From: Blastomyces gilchristii SLH14081
Taxonomy: Eukaryota; Ascomycota; Eurotiomycetes; Onygenales; Ajellomycetaceae
NCBI RefSeq assembly: GCF_000003855.2
Contig: NW_003101662.1
Span: forward strand, 261,136-325,135
Length of the DNA: 64,000 bases
Reading direction: 5' to 3'
The notes below the pieces were generated by a model, which worked only from the letters and a program-made list of their open reading frames with translations, was not told the DNA's origin and made no database searches. The position numbers were made by a program, and so were the translations under genes. The first letter of the stretch is position 1. Each line of letters opens with the position of its first letter. Shown piece after piece: positions 26,316-37,549 of this stretch.

Positions 26316-29300
26316 ACCACTCTCACGCAGCGTTTGAACATGGCAGGGTTATAAGTGGTGCTGTCGCTAGGTCCTTAAGTTCAGCTGACTGAAAATGAAA
26401 ATTGTAAACAATCAGAATTTTTATTTTCCTGTGGTTCAGCCATTTGGAAGTGGTGTAGGTTTTAAAAATGGAAGATGACGAAGCAAGCAGTATAAATTCG
26501 AAAGCAAACCATAATAGAAAGCGAGCGAGTAAGCAGAAATATTTGGAGCTATGGAGCTTTCTAAGGTGTTTTGAGCAATCACCGCCAATGGGGCAATCAT
26601 TCCTGTGTGAAGAATCATTTTGTTTGCTGGTCGTTTCCGTTCCACCGCACCCCTCATAAAATCGAAAACATCAGAAAAGCCCTGAGCTGATGAGTGGACG
26701 CTGGTTTGGAAGCCACAGGACACAGGATGTGAATGGATGAACTCCACCCCAATGCCCGTGTCTTCGGATTACGGGTTATAAGAAACCCGATAATTCGAAG
26801 CAGAAAGGTGGCGTTCAAAGCGGAAGATCATCACAGAAATTTTGCATCCGTTCCTCAAGGAAAGAGTGTCAGCTCTAACTAAAATTCCTCAACAGCGGGT
26901 GTTAGTTAACGTCTTTTCTTGGCTGGCTTGGTCGAATTATGGGCCAAGATTGCAGGAGGGGCTCAGCTGGCTCACAATGCGTTCTGAAACGCTGAACCGT
27001 GCCAAAGGAGCCAGCTCTCTGAAAATCTTCAACGGTTTGGTCATCGAGGCGTGGAGACTCAGGTCGGACCAGCTAAATAGCGTCAATTTTTCGGCAATAT
27101 CCTCAGTCACCTTTTCGCATCCTGTTGTCAGAAGTGCAAGCTCTGCTTTTCTTTTTTGTCGTCTGCGCTTCTCTTTTGCCATATTCGCATGTTTTCATAT
27201 TGTCATTCCAAATTCCTTCCATCGCGGGGCTTGCCTGGGTAATAATAACAATGGCAAACGGATTTTGCCGAGATTCTTGTCTGCCATACAGTAAAATTAC
27301 TGGTAGGTAGGTCGTGAAAGGCGAGGCAAAGAGTGTGACAATTTCATTGGCTTGACGATCATGAGTGCATGAATACGATTGTCGTTGAATAATTGGTGGT
27401 AAATAATTTGCAGGAGATGTTCTCTGATAATCTGCTAGGTCTCGACACACCATGCGAATAAGGCGAAGTGAAGAAAGTTTCACGGGATGATAACTGTAAT
27501 AATGAGTTGTTTATTAGTTGTAAATAGGTGACACGGTGAAGCGAGATCCTACAAGGAAATATTGTTTTAACCTCCATCATGCCGCTTAGGACCCCATGCA
27601 ATGGGCAAGACAAGAGTCATATACCCATAATGGAATGGTGAAACGCGATTCACGAATTTCCTCTATCCTACATAAAACCCACATGGGGACGAGCCGACAC
27701 ACCGTCCCGTCGCCATTTATTCGGGATAGCCATCTGATTGGGTAACGGACGCTTGTTCTCATGCTGATAGGTTTTTCTGATAAAGATTCCCAATCGACCC
27801 TTGAAAAAGTTCTTGGCTGCTTCCAGGGCTGGATTAGCGGGCCGGAAGGCTAATGCAGCTAAGATCATAGTACGCTGTTCGGCCAATTACTGCCCGTATT
27901 TGCAGACAATGGTGCAATGGATAATTTGATAATTTGATAATTGGGCGGTGGCTTGATGGCGAACCTTAAGCCGCCAGCAGCAGCCCATCCCACCCAGGTT
28001 CGATGGCTGAACGTTCCACGGTTTGTTTCCGCGTGCGCCAGACCTGGGAGATCTGTAGGTTCAGTAGGTTCAGTAGTCGGAGTAATAGTCGTAAATCCTG
28101 CAAGAACTTGATGTCAATATAGGAAACGTAGGACAACAGGATGAGGAGGAGGAGGAGGGCAGGCATCTATATCTAATCACAGACTGATCGCCAATAGCAG
28201 TAGCTGAGAATTGCCATTCAGCCACCTTCCACCCTTTGCACGACCCTGAGCCGCCTCGCAGACTGGGGAATGTGCATGGCTGCGAGTCTGAGATGGATGC
28301 TGGATGCTGGATGCTGGATGGAACTAGCCGGCCTCCTGTTTGCCCATGCGCGGCTAGCACTGACTAGTGGACATTGGACAGCAAACCCGCCGAAACAACG
28401 ACAACTCATTATTGCATTTCTTCCCTGACAATCATCACACAGCCTTCTCCCAACAACAACAACAATAACAGCGACTCCTCTACCATTCTTTCTCGCCAAT
28501 TCACCGCGTCGTTGTGGAGGCCGGTGCTGCGTGAATGGCCTTGTGTTGCGCGATAGTATAGTCAGTCGTGGCCTTTCCCCCTCACATCTCACTCACCCTT
28601 AATCTCCATCGCGATCCAAGCCCAAAGAAACTCCTCAGTGAGCGCTGCGTTTCTCTCAAGCAATAGCCCCTCACACAACGTCAAAACCGGTTTCAATCGA
28701 CAATTCAACGGCCATTAACCCATCGCATATTTCGTCCCACGTCACTTGAACTCTGCAAAACCCTCGCTCTCGGACAGGTCCCCGTTTGTTTCCCCTGCGC
28801 TACTCTTTCGCCGCTGTATGGCGGACATATAAAGAGCACAGAGCACAGAGCACAAGGCTAGACCTCCAGCTGTCAACTGCATCATACTTCCTTCGGGTTA
28901 TTCGGGCCCGTTTTGCCTGGTCGTACTATTTTCAGCGGGGCATTGGAGCCGCGGGAGGAGGCGCATTGTCGTACCAAACGGCACTTGGTTACCCCACGAG
29001 TAGATACTGCCATACGGTTCTTGTGCCACCGGGATTCTGCGTTATTATTCGTTCCCGATATCTTCAAGAATCTCATATCTGCTGACTTATTACCGGTATG
29101 TGCTCCCATTCTTCGGCTTCCCGCACACGCTTAGCCACGGGGGCCAGAATGCGACAATGTTTGGCTTCCCCGTGCTCACGCGTGGGCTGGTGGTTTTACC
29201 CTAAACCTAGCATGCTGATCGAATTGTGGTATGGATAGACGGCGATTATTAAAGATTGTATTAATTCGGTATGTATGGGCCAATGTATAACTCTATTCGC

Positions 29301-29545
29301 GATGCCTGGATGTTTTACTTCCTTATGTCAACCCACTCCGGACCACCTCTTCTTCCGATTGTAAAGGGATCTATAAAACCTATAAAATGAGGAGGCCGCC
29401 GATACACCCCTCCCCTGCGAGGAGAATGACTGCCCCTGATGCTTGTCGATTTGGACCCTGGATGGGGACTTGGTTCCATTTCTTCATTATATCAGCTAAT
29501 CACCCTACGTTTATATTGAAAGGTTCACGCATTCGCATACAAACC

Positions 29546-30943
29546 ATGGGTTGCGCAAGCTCTACCCCTGTCGATCCACAGGACAGGATAGCAGCTAGGC
29601 AAACAGCTACAATCGATAAGATGATCCGGATGGACAAAAAGGTCCAAGATCGGACAGTGAAGATTCTCCTGCTCGGTATGTCAAACAAAATCCCATTGTC
29701 ACCGAGTGTAATTTTATATGTCTGCATAATTATTAGCAGAGCGGTCATGTTTTGATATTTCTAATTTTAGGCGCCGGTGAATCTGGCAAGTCGACCATTA
29801 TTAAACAAATGCGAATTATCCATGCCGGCGGTTTCCCAGAAGATGAACGACGACAAACCCGCGCCGTCATTTACTCTAACTTGGTGGTGGCATTCAAGGT
29901 CCTGCTGGATATCATGCGGACGGAGAACATTGACTTCGAGCACGAAGCCACAATGGTATGTGCCTTAACTTGGATTTTAGTTGCTTAGAAACCACCACTG
30001 TCGGCCCTTACTCACATGGACGTCTTGTAGCCACAAGCCCAACTATTAGACTCAACAGAGCCGGATGTAGATTCGGACGAGGCTTTCAGCGACCTCGCCA
30101 TCAAGGATGCTATGCAGGGAATGTGGCAGGATAAAGGCGTACAACAAGCTGTGTCACGAGGACACGAATTTGCACTTCATGATAATCTTCAATAGTGAGC
30201 ATATCCAAGGCCTTGGGCATGGCAGCTATCAAAAGGACGGGGGGGAAGATTCCAAACGCTAACAATTCCACAGCTATTTCAAATCTCTCGATCGCGTGTT
30301 TACCCCCGGATGGCTACCCGACAATCAAGATATGCTTCATTCCCGACTCCGAACCACTGGTATCACAGAAACCTTATTCGAATTGGGTCAAATAAATTTC
30401 CGAATGATGGACGTTGGCGGACAACGGTCAGAACGAAAAAAGTGGATTCATTGCTTCGAAGGAGTGCAATGTCTCTTGTTCATGGTTGCCATGTCAGGTT
30501 ATGACCAATGTCTTGTTGAAGATCAGAATGCGGTACGTCTAAAACATTCCGTCGTAATCGATGCATGCGCGAACTAACAGAATTGATGTGCTGCAATGTA
30601 GAACCAAATGCACGAAGCTATGATGCTTTTCGAATCCTTGGTAAACGGGGAGTGGTTCAAACGGAAACCAGTAATTCTATTCCTCAACAAAATTGATCTC
30701 TTCAAGGAAAAGATTGCGATATCTCCAGTCTCGAAACATTTCCCCGACTACCAAGGTCCGGAAGGCAGTTATGAGCCAGCCATCAAGTTCTTTGCCGAAC
30801 GATTCCGCGGCATCACCCGCGTCCCTGAACGGGAAATTTATATCCACCGCACGAACGCAACGGACACCACCCTTCTAAAAGCCACGATGGATTCCGTGCA
30901 AGACATGATTATCCAGAAGAACCTTAACAACCTGATTTTGTAG
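29546..30943 (+). CDS. Heterotrimeric G-protein alpha subunit, divergent fourth type
   Basis: Five exons (29546-29675, 29771-29955, 30031-30194, 30274-30532, 30602-30943) give 359 aa. This is a GTP-binding switch that relays signals from plasma-membrane receptors. Motifs: MGCASS start with Gly2 and Cys3 for myristoylation and palmitoylation; P-loop GAGESGKST at 44-52; switch I RLRTTGI at 184-190 with catalytic Arg184; switch II DVGGQ at 206-210 with Gln210; NKID at 275-278. Two oddities stand out. The guanine-binding motif is TNAT (330-333) instead of TCAT. The C-terminus ends NLNNLIL without the CGLF-type tail that contacts receptors in other classes. The N-terminus differs from the FadA, GanB and GpaA groups. 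It most resembles, from memory, the extra G-alpha described in some Aspergillus species (GaoC) and Gpa4-like proteins. A possible 5' leader intron begins GTATGTG near 29097. Confidence 0.9.
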
Positions 30944-32579
30944 GTGCACAATTAAACATAAAGTCTACAGCACCATCTCTACACAGATACATCATCTTCC
31001 TTCACGGGACAGACAATAGAGTCTTGAAAAATCACTCTGAGTCCGATATCCCCCTCATCCCCCTTGCTCCTCCCTTTCCCCACCTATCCAATTTTCCTCT
31101 TCTCAAATCTACATCCTTATTAACAATTCTTCTTCGTTACCAACGAAATGGATTCTGACTTTTTCGGTTGTCTCTACAGTATTGGCAAATGACCCACTGA
31201 CTAATACCCATATTCCTACGTAGGCTCTAACAAAATCTGGATCATTTGTTATGATTGCCTTCACAAAGATTTGCTTTTTTGTCTTTATTCTTGTACTTTC
31301 TACAACCAACAAGGTCGAACGCATGTAACTACACTCTTCAGACCCATGTATATTTTCCTTGCTAGCTGTTCTATATCTTCGCTTTTCTGGGGTTTTTTTT
31401 TTTTTTCCTCGTCTTCATACCATTCTACGTTATACCTTATTCCCCTCTACATATTTCTACGTTATTCCTCTCTACTTATCGTTTCTTCTCTTTATTATTT
31501 TCTGACTCTGGGCATATGCGCTACAGTGCGCTCTTATTTCCCCTCGGCTTTGACAACTGAATAGCCCCGACGATTATGTTTTTTTATTCTTTTTTTTCTT
31601 TAGCGGATGGCATTTTCCTCTGCTCTTCGCATGTTCTTACACAACTATTTTTCTTCCTTCACGAACCCTTAACTGGGCATGAGATACCTGGGAAATGACC
31701 TGGCTACGGCCTTGAATTTCTGTTCCATATTCGGCTTTATATTCTCTTTTTATTAGAGGGATTTCATCATGTTTTACCTATTCTTTATTTTCTTTTTTCT
31801 TTCTGTCAATTCTTTTCCTTTTCTGTACTTTTGAGCCCAAAAACCTACTGTCGGTTTTCCTTGTTCTTACCGAGGGCATGGCATAATAAGGGTATACTTT
31901 TATGTTTGTCCGTCGCTCTATTTTTCTGTTTTCCCTGGCTCTATGTACCATTATTACCCCTTCTCTCTCCCTCCCAGCGACTAGTTTGTTGGCAAGTTAC
32001 CCCCATCTCACCTCTTCCGCATTGCTGAGTACAGAACCAGGACATCTTAACGATGGCGCGATATATAATATTAAACGGCAGACGACGTCGAAACTCCTCG
32101 AATTGCGATTTGGTCCTCGAGAGCAGGCTGCATGGCGTGTTTGTTTTTTTTTTTTTACATCTCCACTGTCCGCTCCCTCCCGCTTTTGCCCTCCCAATGT
32201 TATTTTTCGTACATGTGAATTATCACATACATAAGCACACTTACACTTTATGGTTTACTATATATAAAAAGTGATATGGGGAACTACACAATTTCATCTA
32301 CTCTTCAGATATTCCAGGTCAAAAAGAAAAGAAAAGAAAAAAAGAAAAATTAGATTATGTAATGGTGGCAATTCTGCGCTTGTCCCGGTTAGGAATAAAA
32401 CTCTAAAGGGCTTTTGCTCTTTCACTCTTTCAACATCCAACCTTCACATCCGGAACAACGCTCCAGCAGCATTCCATTCTCTCCTCTCTCTCTTCGTCCT
32501 CCCTCCTCCATTTAACTGCGCACTCGCACAAGAGTTTCTCTTTACTAAGCTCGTGCGACTGCATTTCAAGATACCAGCC
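30944..32579. other. Intergenic: G-alpha 3' region and mS38/Cox24 leader
   Basis: T-rich and pyrimidine-rich DNA with several short homopolymers. No gene is recognised. Frames here (for example 31271-31564) have the low-complexity look of T-rich noise. The part after about 32400 is the CT-rich leader of the next gene. Confidence 0.5.
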
Positions 32580-33905
32580 ATGTTCTCGTCGTCGGCTCGC
32601 TTCGTCGCTCGATCGAACCCGGCCATCTCTCTCCCGGTTCCGGCTCGTGCCTCCACCGCCGTGATCGTCACTGCAACAGGTGGCCTGTCGAGTCCCCGTA
32701 GCCAGCAACGTCGATACTCATCTTCGAAGCCTCCCGTTCCCCCAAGCGACGGCTCCCGGGGCATCGATGCTTCGTCACAGTCTCCCACCAAGAGCGTGAA
32801 CCCGTCGAGCAAGGAGGGTGCCGAGAAGCGCGAGGGGAAAACGGCGAAACGACGAGGTGGCAAAGATAGCAGCAATGTCTCCGCCAAATCGAAGAATAAT
32901 GAGCCCTTCCTAAACCTCCCCAGCGTGCCCTCTACACAGCATCTTCATCCTCATGGTTAGTTTGTGACTCAACTCTGCGAGCGTTCATCTTCTTTTGCCG
33001 CCCTCCGAGCTCCAACATTGTGTCACGTGGTTTTCCATTTGAGCGATGACACAATTTTAATGGAAAATGGGCTTTTTGGCTAATATCTTGCTGCAGATAT
33101 CCATGTTGCATCCTTCTTCTCAGCGCATCGACCGATATCCGTCACAACCTCCGTACCATCGAATTCCAACCCAGACGCCTTTAACGCCATTTTCTCATCG
33201 AAAAAACCGTCCAAGCCTCGTCCCAACGATGTCATATATACTCTCTCCTCAGCAGTTAATTCTATTGAAGGGGTATTACCCAGTACCCAATCCAGTCAAT
33301 CTATAGGAAACAACAATTTAAGAAATGCTATCTCCCAGGGATCTGCCAAAACCGTCGAACCCGACCACCTAAGCAACGCCGATGACCTCCCAATCGAAGA
33401 CCTCCGTATCTCCATCCAGGACTTCGCGAAGAAGCTCCGGCCTTTCAACCCCCCGCCACCCCCAGTTCCCATGGAAAATTTCGGCGAACAGGATAGCGCT
33501 ACAGAAGCCGAAGCTGCTGAAGCCGCCGAATCGGAACTCCATGAAGGCGTGAGGGAACAAAGCTACTCCACCATCCTCACGATCACCGAATCCACACATG
33601 GTGACGGCCGCAAGACCTACGAAGCTCATAGCTCCCCCCTTGTCCGAATTGATAACAAGGACGCTCCGTCATCCTCCAACTATGAGGGTGAAAAAGTGAT
33701 CCAAGACGAGGGGGGCTCGTTTTCGATATCAGAGCCGGAGATGGATCATCACCGACAACAACATCGCGTGCCGCGCTTGATGGGGCGGAGAGTCTACTAC
33801 GCCATCAGCGTCAAGAGGCAGCGTAAGCTGAAGATGAAGAAACATAAACACAAGAAACTGATGCGGAGAACGAGGATGTTGAGACGGAAATTGGAAAAAG
33901 CTTAA
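32580..33905 (+). CDS. Mitochondrial small-ribosomal-subunit protein mS38 / Cox24-like
   Basis: Two exons (32580-32955, 33097-33905; 141-base intron) give 394 aa. The diagnostic part is the last 35 residues, starting YYAISVKRQRKLKMKKHKHK and continuing as an Arg/Lys-rich helix (KLMRRTRMLRRKLEKA). This is the conserved tail of yeast Cox24/Qri5 and animal AURKAIP1, known as ribosomal protein mS38, which is embedded in mitochondrial small-subunit rRNA and needed for COX1 expression. The N-terminus (MFSSSARFVARSNPAIS, then RRYSSS) is an Arg/Ser-rich mitochondrial targeting sequence. The middle is low-complexity, acidic and poorly conserved. The protein is several times longer than yeast Cox24, as is common in filamentous fungi. 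The start was placed at 32580, rather than at an upstream in-frame ATG, because it begins the targeting signal. Confidence 0.88.
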
Positions 33906-34611
33906 AGGACCCTTTTGTTTTAGTATCAGTTTTTATGATTGCCCTAGTTTCCTAGTTTCTTGGCTTCTGTTACCATTTTGTATCTGTTTTCCGGTCATTA
34001 ATGGGGATTTTCTAATTTGAACTTCTCCCTGGTTTATCTGGGCTTCTCTCCGCTGTTTCTCTCTCCCTTCCTCTCTCCGCGCTGTTCGAGTCATTTCTCT
34101 CCCCTTTCTGTTCCGCCATCCGTGTTTGTGGCGTAGCATCTGTGTTTAGGCTTCCATATTCTTTTTTTTTTTTGTCTTTTTCATTGTTCCGACTGCCTTA
34201 GCTCTATGCCTTTGACTTAAACATATATACATATACAATCCATGTCTGTCCTTCTAAACCATAACTTGACGGGCTTTCTGCTACCTACTCAAGGCTATAC
34301 TATACATACATGAATCAATATCATTCTCGACTTTTTGTTATTGACATTTCTATTTACTTTTGCCGGGTTTGTATTCTTTTTTACTTTGTCATTTTCCCTT
34401 TCTTCCGCTCTGGGGGTTCTCTGATCTACGTGGTGGTGTATGTTCTTAGTATTCTCCAATCTTGATGGTTCAAGGGCTATCAGGGTAAGATCATATGTTT
34501 TGTTTCCTTCTCCTGGAGCCTTCTCTTTTCTATTGTGTGGGTACGCGCTCTTCAGAGGCCTGCATGCCATGATAAAAAGCATTCGATATACGGAATAGAA
34601 AAAGGACAAGC

Positions 34612-34656
<45 letters not shown>

Positions 34657-36044
34657 CGCTCATGATGGGATAGAAACGAGAGAAATTCCATCCTACAAAG
34701 ATAAGACGGCTTATTGAATGAAACCAACGTTATGAGTATAAAATTGTGCTTGTTACAGAACTATCCATATCTCCATTAATCAATATATCCTTTACAATAA
34801 GCATAGTTACTTGTACTATTTCACACCAACTATTCTATGGATTTGCGACAAGGTAGACCTGCTTGCTACATGTAATCGCGCCCTCGGAGAATAATGTCAC
34901 TCGCTCTGCACATAAAACTGCATCCATCCACCAACAAATCCATCTCTTGAAAACACAAATAAGGCCGACATGAAGAAATAAAGCAGCAAATGAATGGTAA
35001 AGATGATAAATAACCGAGAAATAAATAAACCATACAGAAAACGAGTACATATAACAAAAGAGGAGAAGAAGGCAATAAAAAGTGAGAGAATAGGATTCAA
35101 ATATATTCACTGAGCTGCCAAAATGACCCAAGGACCCAAGGACATCATGTCCTCATGGCCTTATATCCCGCATCCAGCAACTCTCCAGCCCCCTCCACTA
35201 CTCTGGAAATGCAAAAACATAGTTACCGTGGGGGAAATAAAAGGGGGAAAACAGAGACAAAGAAGTAAACAGGAAAAAGGGAAAAGATACGGGAATACAA
35301 GGATGCGTCCATTGTAAGCCCGCGTCTGTAGCTCTAAAAGTCAAAACAGGAAACCGGAACTAGGAAACCGATGCTTCATTCCCTCCACACGTTGCCATCT
35401 TAAAAAACAAATAATTGATAATCCTACCCTGTCCTTCCGCTTCCCCTCCGCATAAAATAAATCCATTCGAAAAAGATGAAGACAAAAAAAAAATGATATG
35501 TAAGATATACAATTACATGTTTCAGTTTTCCACATCCATCCCCTCACCATCGTTCACGAAAACCTGACGAACGAGCCAAGCCAGACAAAATATGTAGATG
35601 TATAATATTGTCCCATAAATACGGACACAAACAGACAAGACAGACAGTCAAAACTGAGCTAGCACTTCCCGAAGCTTCGGGTGAAAATGAAAAATGCAAG
35701 ATCACATAAACAGAAAACAGGAATAACCGCAGACCGGGGTGGGGGGTGGGGTATGGTGGAAATAAACATAAAGCATGTGGTGTTGCAAGGACGATAAAAG
35801 AAGAGTATGATATGGTAGAAGATATTGGAGTGTTTTATTGATTTCTCGGATGTGGTTGATTGTTATGATTGATTGTGGTTGATGATATATGTATCCAAAC
35901 TTTGGTTGTCATGAACTTTTCGATTAGATGCGATAATCCCGGGTTGGTCTGGACTCCCTTGAACACAAGGTAGTTTGTTCATGAGGAGGGCCAGTTCCCA
36001 GGCTGTTTTAAAGTTGGCGGTTGATGGGGGTGTTGTTGAAGAGT
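33906..36044. other. 2.1 kb convergent intergenic region with A42 tract
   Basis: This lies between mS38/Cox24 (+) and the V-ATPase subunit c gene (-). It holds their 3' regions, a 42-base A homopolymer at 34613-34654 and other A- or T-rich runs. No gene is recognised on either strand. Confidence 0.55.
34613..34654. repeat. Homopolymer A42
   Basis: Forty-two consecutive A on the plus strand. No retro-copied gene or target-site duplication is seen beside it, so it looks like a simple repeat. Confidence 0.85.
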
Positions 36045-37102
36045 TTAACAAACAGCATCGAGATTGGCGCGGGAGTTCATCAGGAGAGCTACGATGAGAC
36101 CGTACAGACCTGTGTTGAATTGCATATTGTTAGGATCACGAATGATATATTTAAGGATTCATCGTTGAGGTCAAGAAATAGCAGGAGTGGGGAAGATACG
36201 ATAGCAGAGGGAAGTAAGGAAAGGAAGGAGATAACACACCCAAAACTTCAGCGAAAATGAGAATCAAGATCATGGCGACGAAGAGTCTGTTTTGTTGAGC
36301 TGTTCCTCTGATACCCGCATCTCCGACGATTCCAATCGCAAAGCTATATCATATTGGAGGAAGAGGGGAATTTGTTAGCCTTAGCTATTCAAGTCTCCCC
36401 TAGATAAGTCTTAATTCGGATTGGAAAACATACCCAGCAGCCAAACCAGCTAAACCAACGGACAACCCAGCACCCAGCTGAATGAATCCAGTGTATAGTG
36501 GGAGATTTGGCCTTAGATCATTGGCAATGAGAACTGATACGACCAATCCGTAAATACCAATGATACCAGCCATGACAATGGGGACGATATCTGTTTGTTT
36601 CCACCGCAGAAGCATTAGTCTTTTTAAGCTCTGTGTATGCATATATATAAAAAGAGACATTTGGATAACGAAATCTTACTTTTAACAATCAGATCGGGCC
36701 GCAGGACAGAAGTTGCGCAGACACCGACGCCCGCTTTGGCGGTGCCATAGGCAGCACCGAAACATGTGAAGACGATGGCGGACGTGCAGCCCAGAACACC
36801 GAAGAAGGGCTAATTCGGGTTGTGAGTTTCCGGAGTCTACCGTTAGTACTTTGCTGCAAGATATGAAACAGGGCATGGGTGCGTGGCTACGGAGGAGGAG
36901 AGGATATCCCAACGCAAAGCCGCTCCGCGTCATGCAAAGCTATATGACAGTACGGTCGGAACGGGGTTTTTTTGACATACCGCGTAGACGGGGCTAGAGG
37001 TGGAAGGATAACGTTAGCGTCATGGTCTATAGGAAGTAAGATCTCTTAAAGGTTTTCAAAGGTACGTGGTTGGAGGACAGCTTACCAGAGATCTGTAGGC
37101 AT
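36045..37102 (-). CDS. V-type H+-ATPase proteolipid subunit c
   Basis: This forms the membrane ring that carries protons through the vacuolar ATPase. Six exons on the minus strand (37102-37086, 36993-36981, 36809-36680, 36590-36434, 36343-36240, 36109-36045) give 161 aa, the standard length. Exons 1 and 2 are only 17 and 13 bases, so the N-terminus MPTDLCPVYAPFFG is assembled from three exons. Four hydrophobic helices are visible: [57 protein letters not shown] and [18 protein letters not shown]. The proton-carrying Glu is residue 138 in the last (137 in yeast Vma3). The sequence fits Vma3 better than the Vma11 or Vma16 paralogues by length and N-terminus. Its promoter is the 447-base gap to the next gene, which also reads on the minus strand. 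Confidence 0.95.
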
Positions 37103-37549
37103 TTTGGAGGTGGCAGGGGTTGAACGGAGCGAGTTCTCCCGGTTAGATATTAATAGCGGAGAGTCCGGTTTGATATGGGAGTCTCGTAGTAGAGATGGGG
37201 AGACGGGTGGGAGGAAGACGGTGGTGAGTGTCGAGGGTTGAGCTGGAGGTTGTTGCGGTTGGACTGGGTGAGGTTGGAAGGTTGAAGCCAAGGTTGAGAG
37301 AGCGCGCACTTGGCCAGGGCTGGCGGGAGCTGCCTGGAACGGCTTAGCGTTGTTGTCACGGGATATCCGTCACCTGATCCATTGATTGCTACCTAGGTAC
37401 CTAGGTACGGAGTAGGTACTAATACTCCGTACTATATCAGATATCCATTCAGAATCTATTTATTATTTTTGATAGGTTGTAGTATATGTACATGTACAGA
37501 TCGTCACTTCTATGATATCGTACACAAAAGGGTCTAGGCTTCCCTTTAC
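37103..37549. promoter_or_regulatory. V-ATPase c promoter region with motif cluster
   Basis: This separates the V-ATPase c start from the stop of the upstream gene. It contains both orientations of a nonamer (TACGGAGTA at 37406-37414, TACTCCGTA at 37423-37431), two CTAGGTAC-type repeats just before them, and the palindrome GTACATGTAC at 37488-37497. No TATA box is evident close to the start. Confidence 0.4.

Larger units (their letters stand above)
19721..29545. other. 9.8 kb gene-desert-like stretch
   Basis: Apart from promoter DNA of the bZIP gene (left) and the leader of the G-alpha gene (right), no gene could be recognised on either strand. Open frames are all short. The longest is 150 codons at 26842-27294, without an ATG start and with no known motif. 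A small hydrophobic frame at 21801-22037 and a promoter-like cluster near 26200-26330 are listed separately. Composition is not RIP-like. Candidates for what it holds are non-coding RNA, lineage-specific short genes or decayed elements. Confidence 0.45.

Noticed and set aside
26842..27294. 150-codon plus-strand frame, the longest in the 9.8 kb gap
   Set aside because: It lacks an ATG at its beginning, the composition is unlike the real genes, and no family is recognised.
34613..34654. A42 tract as the poly(A) tail of a retro-inserted gene
   Set aside because: No processed gene copy lies upstream of it and no flanking target-site duplication is visible.
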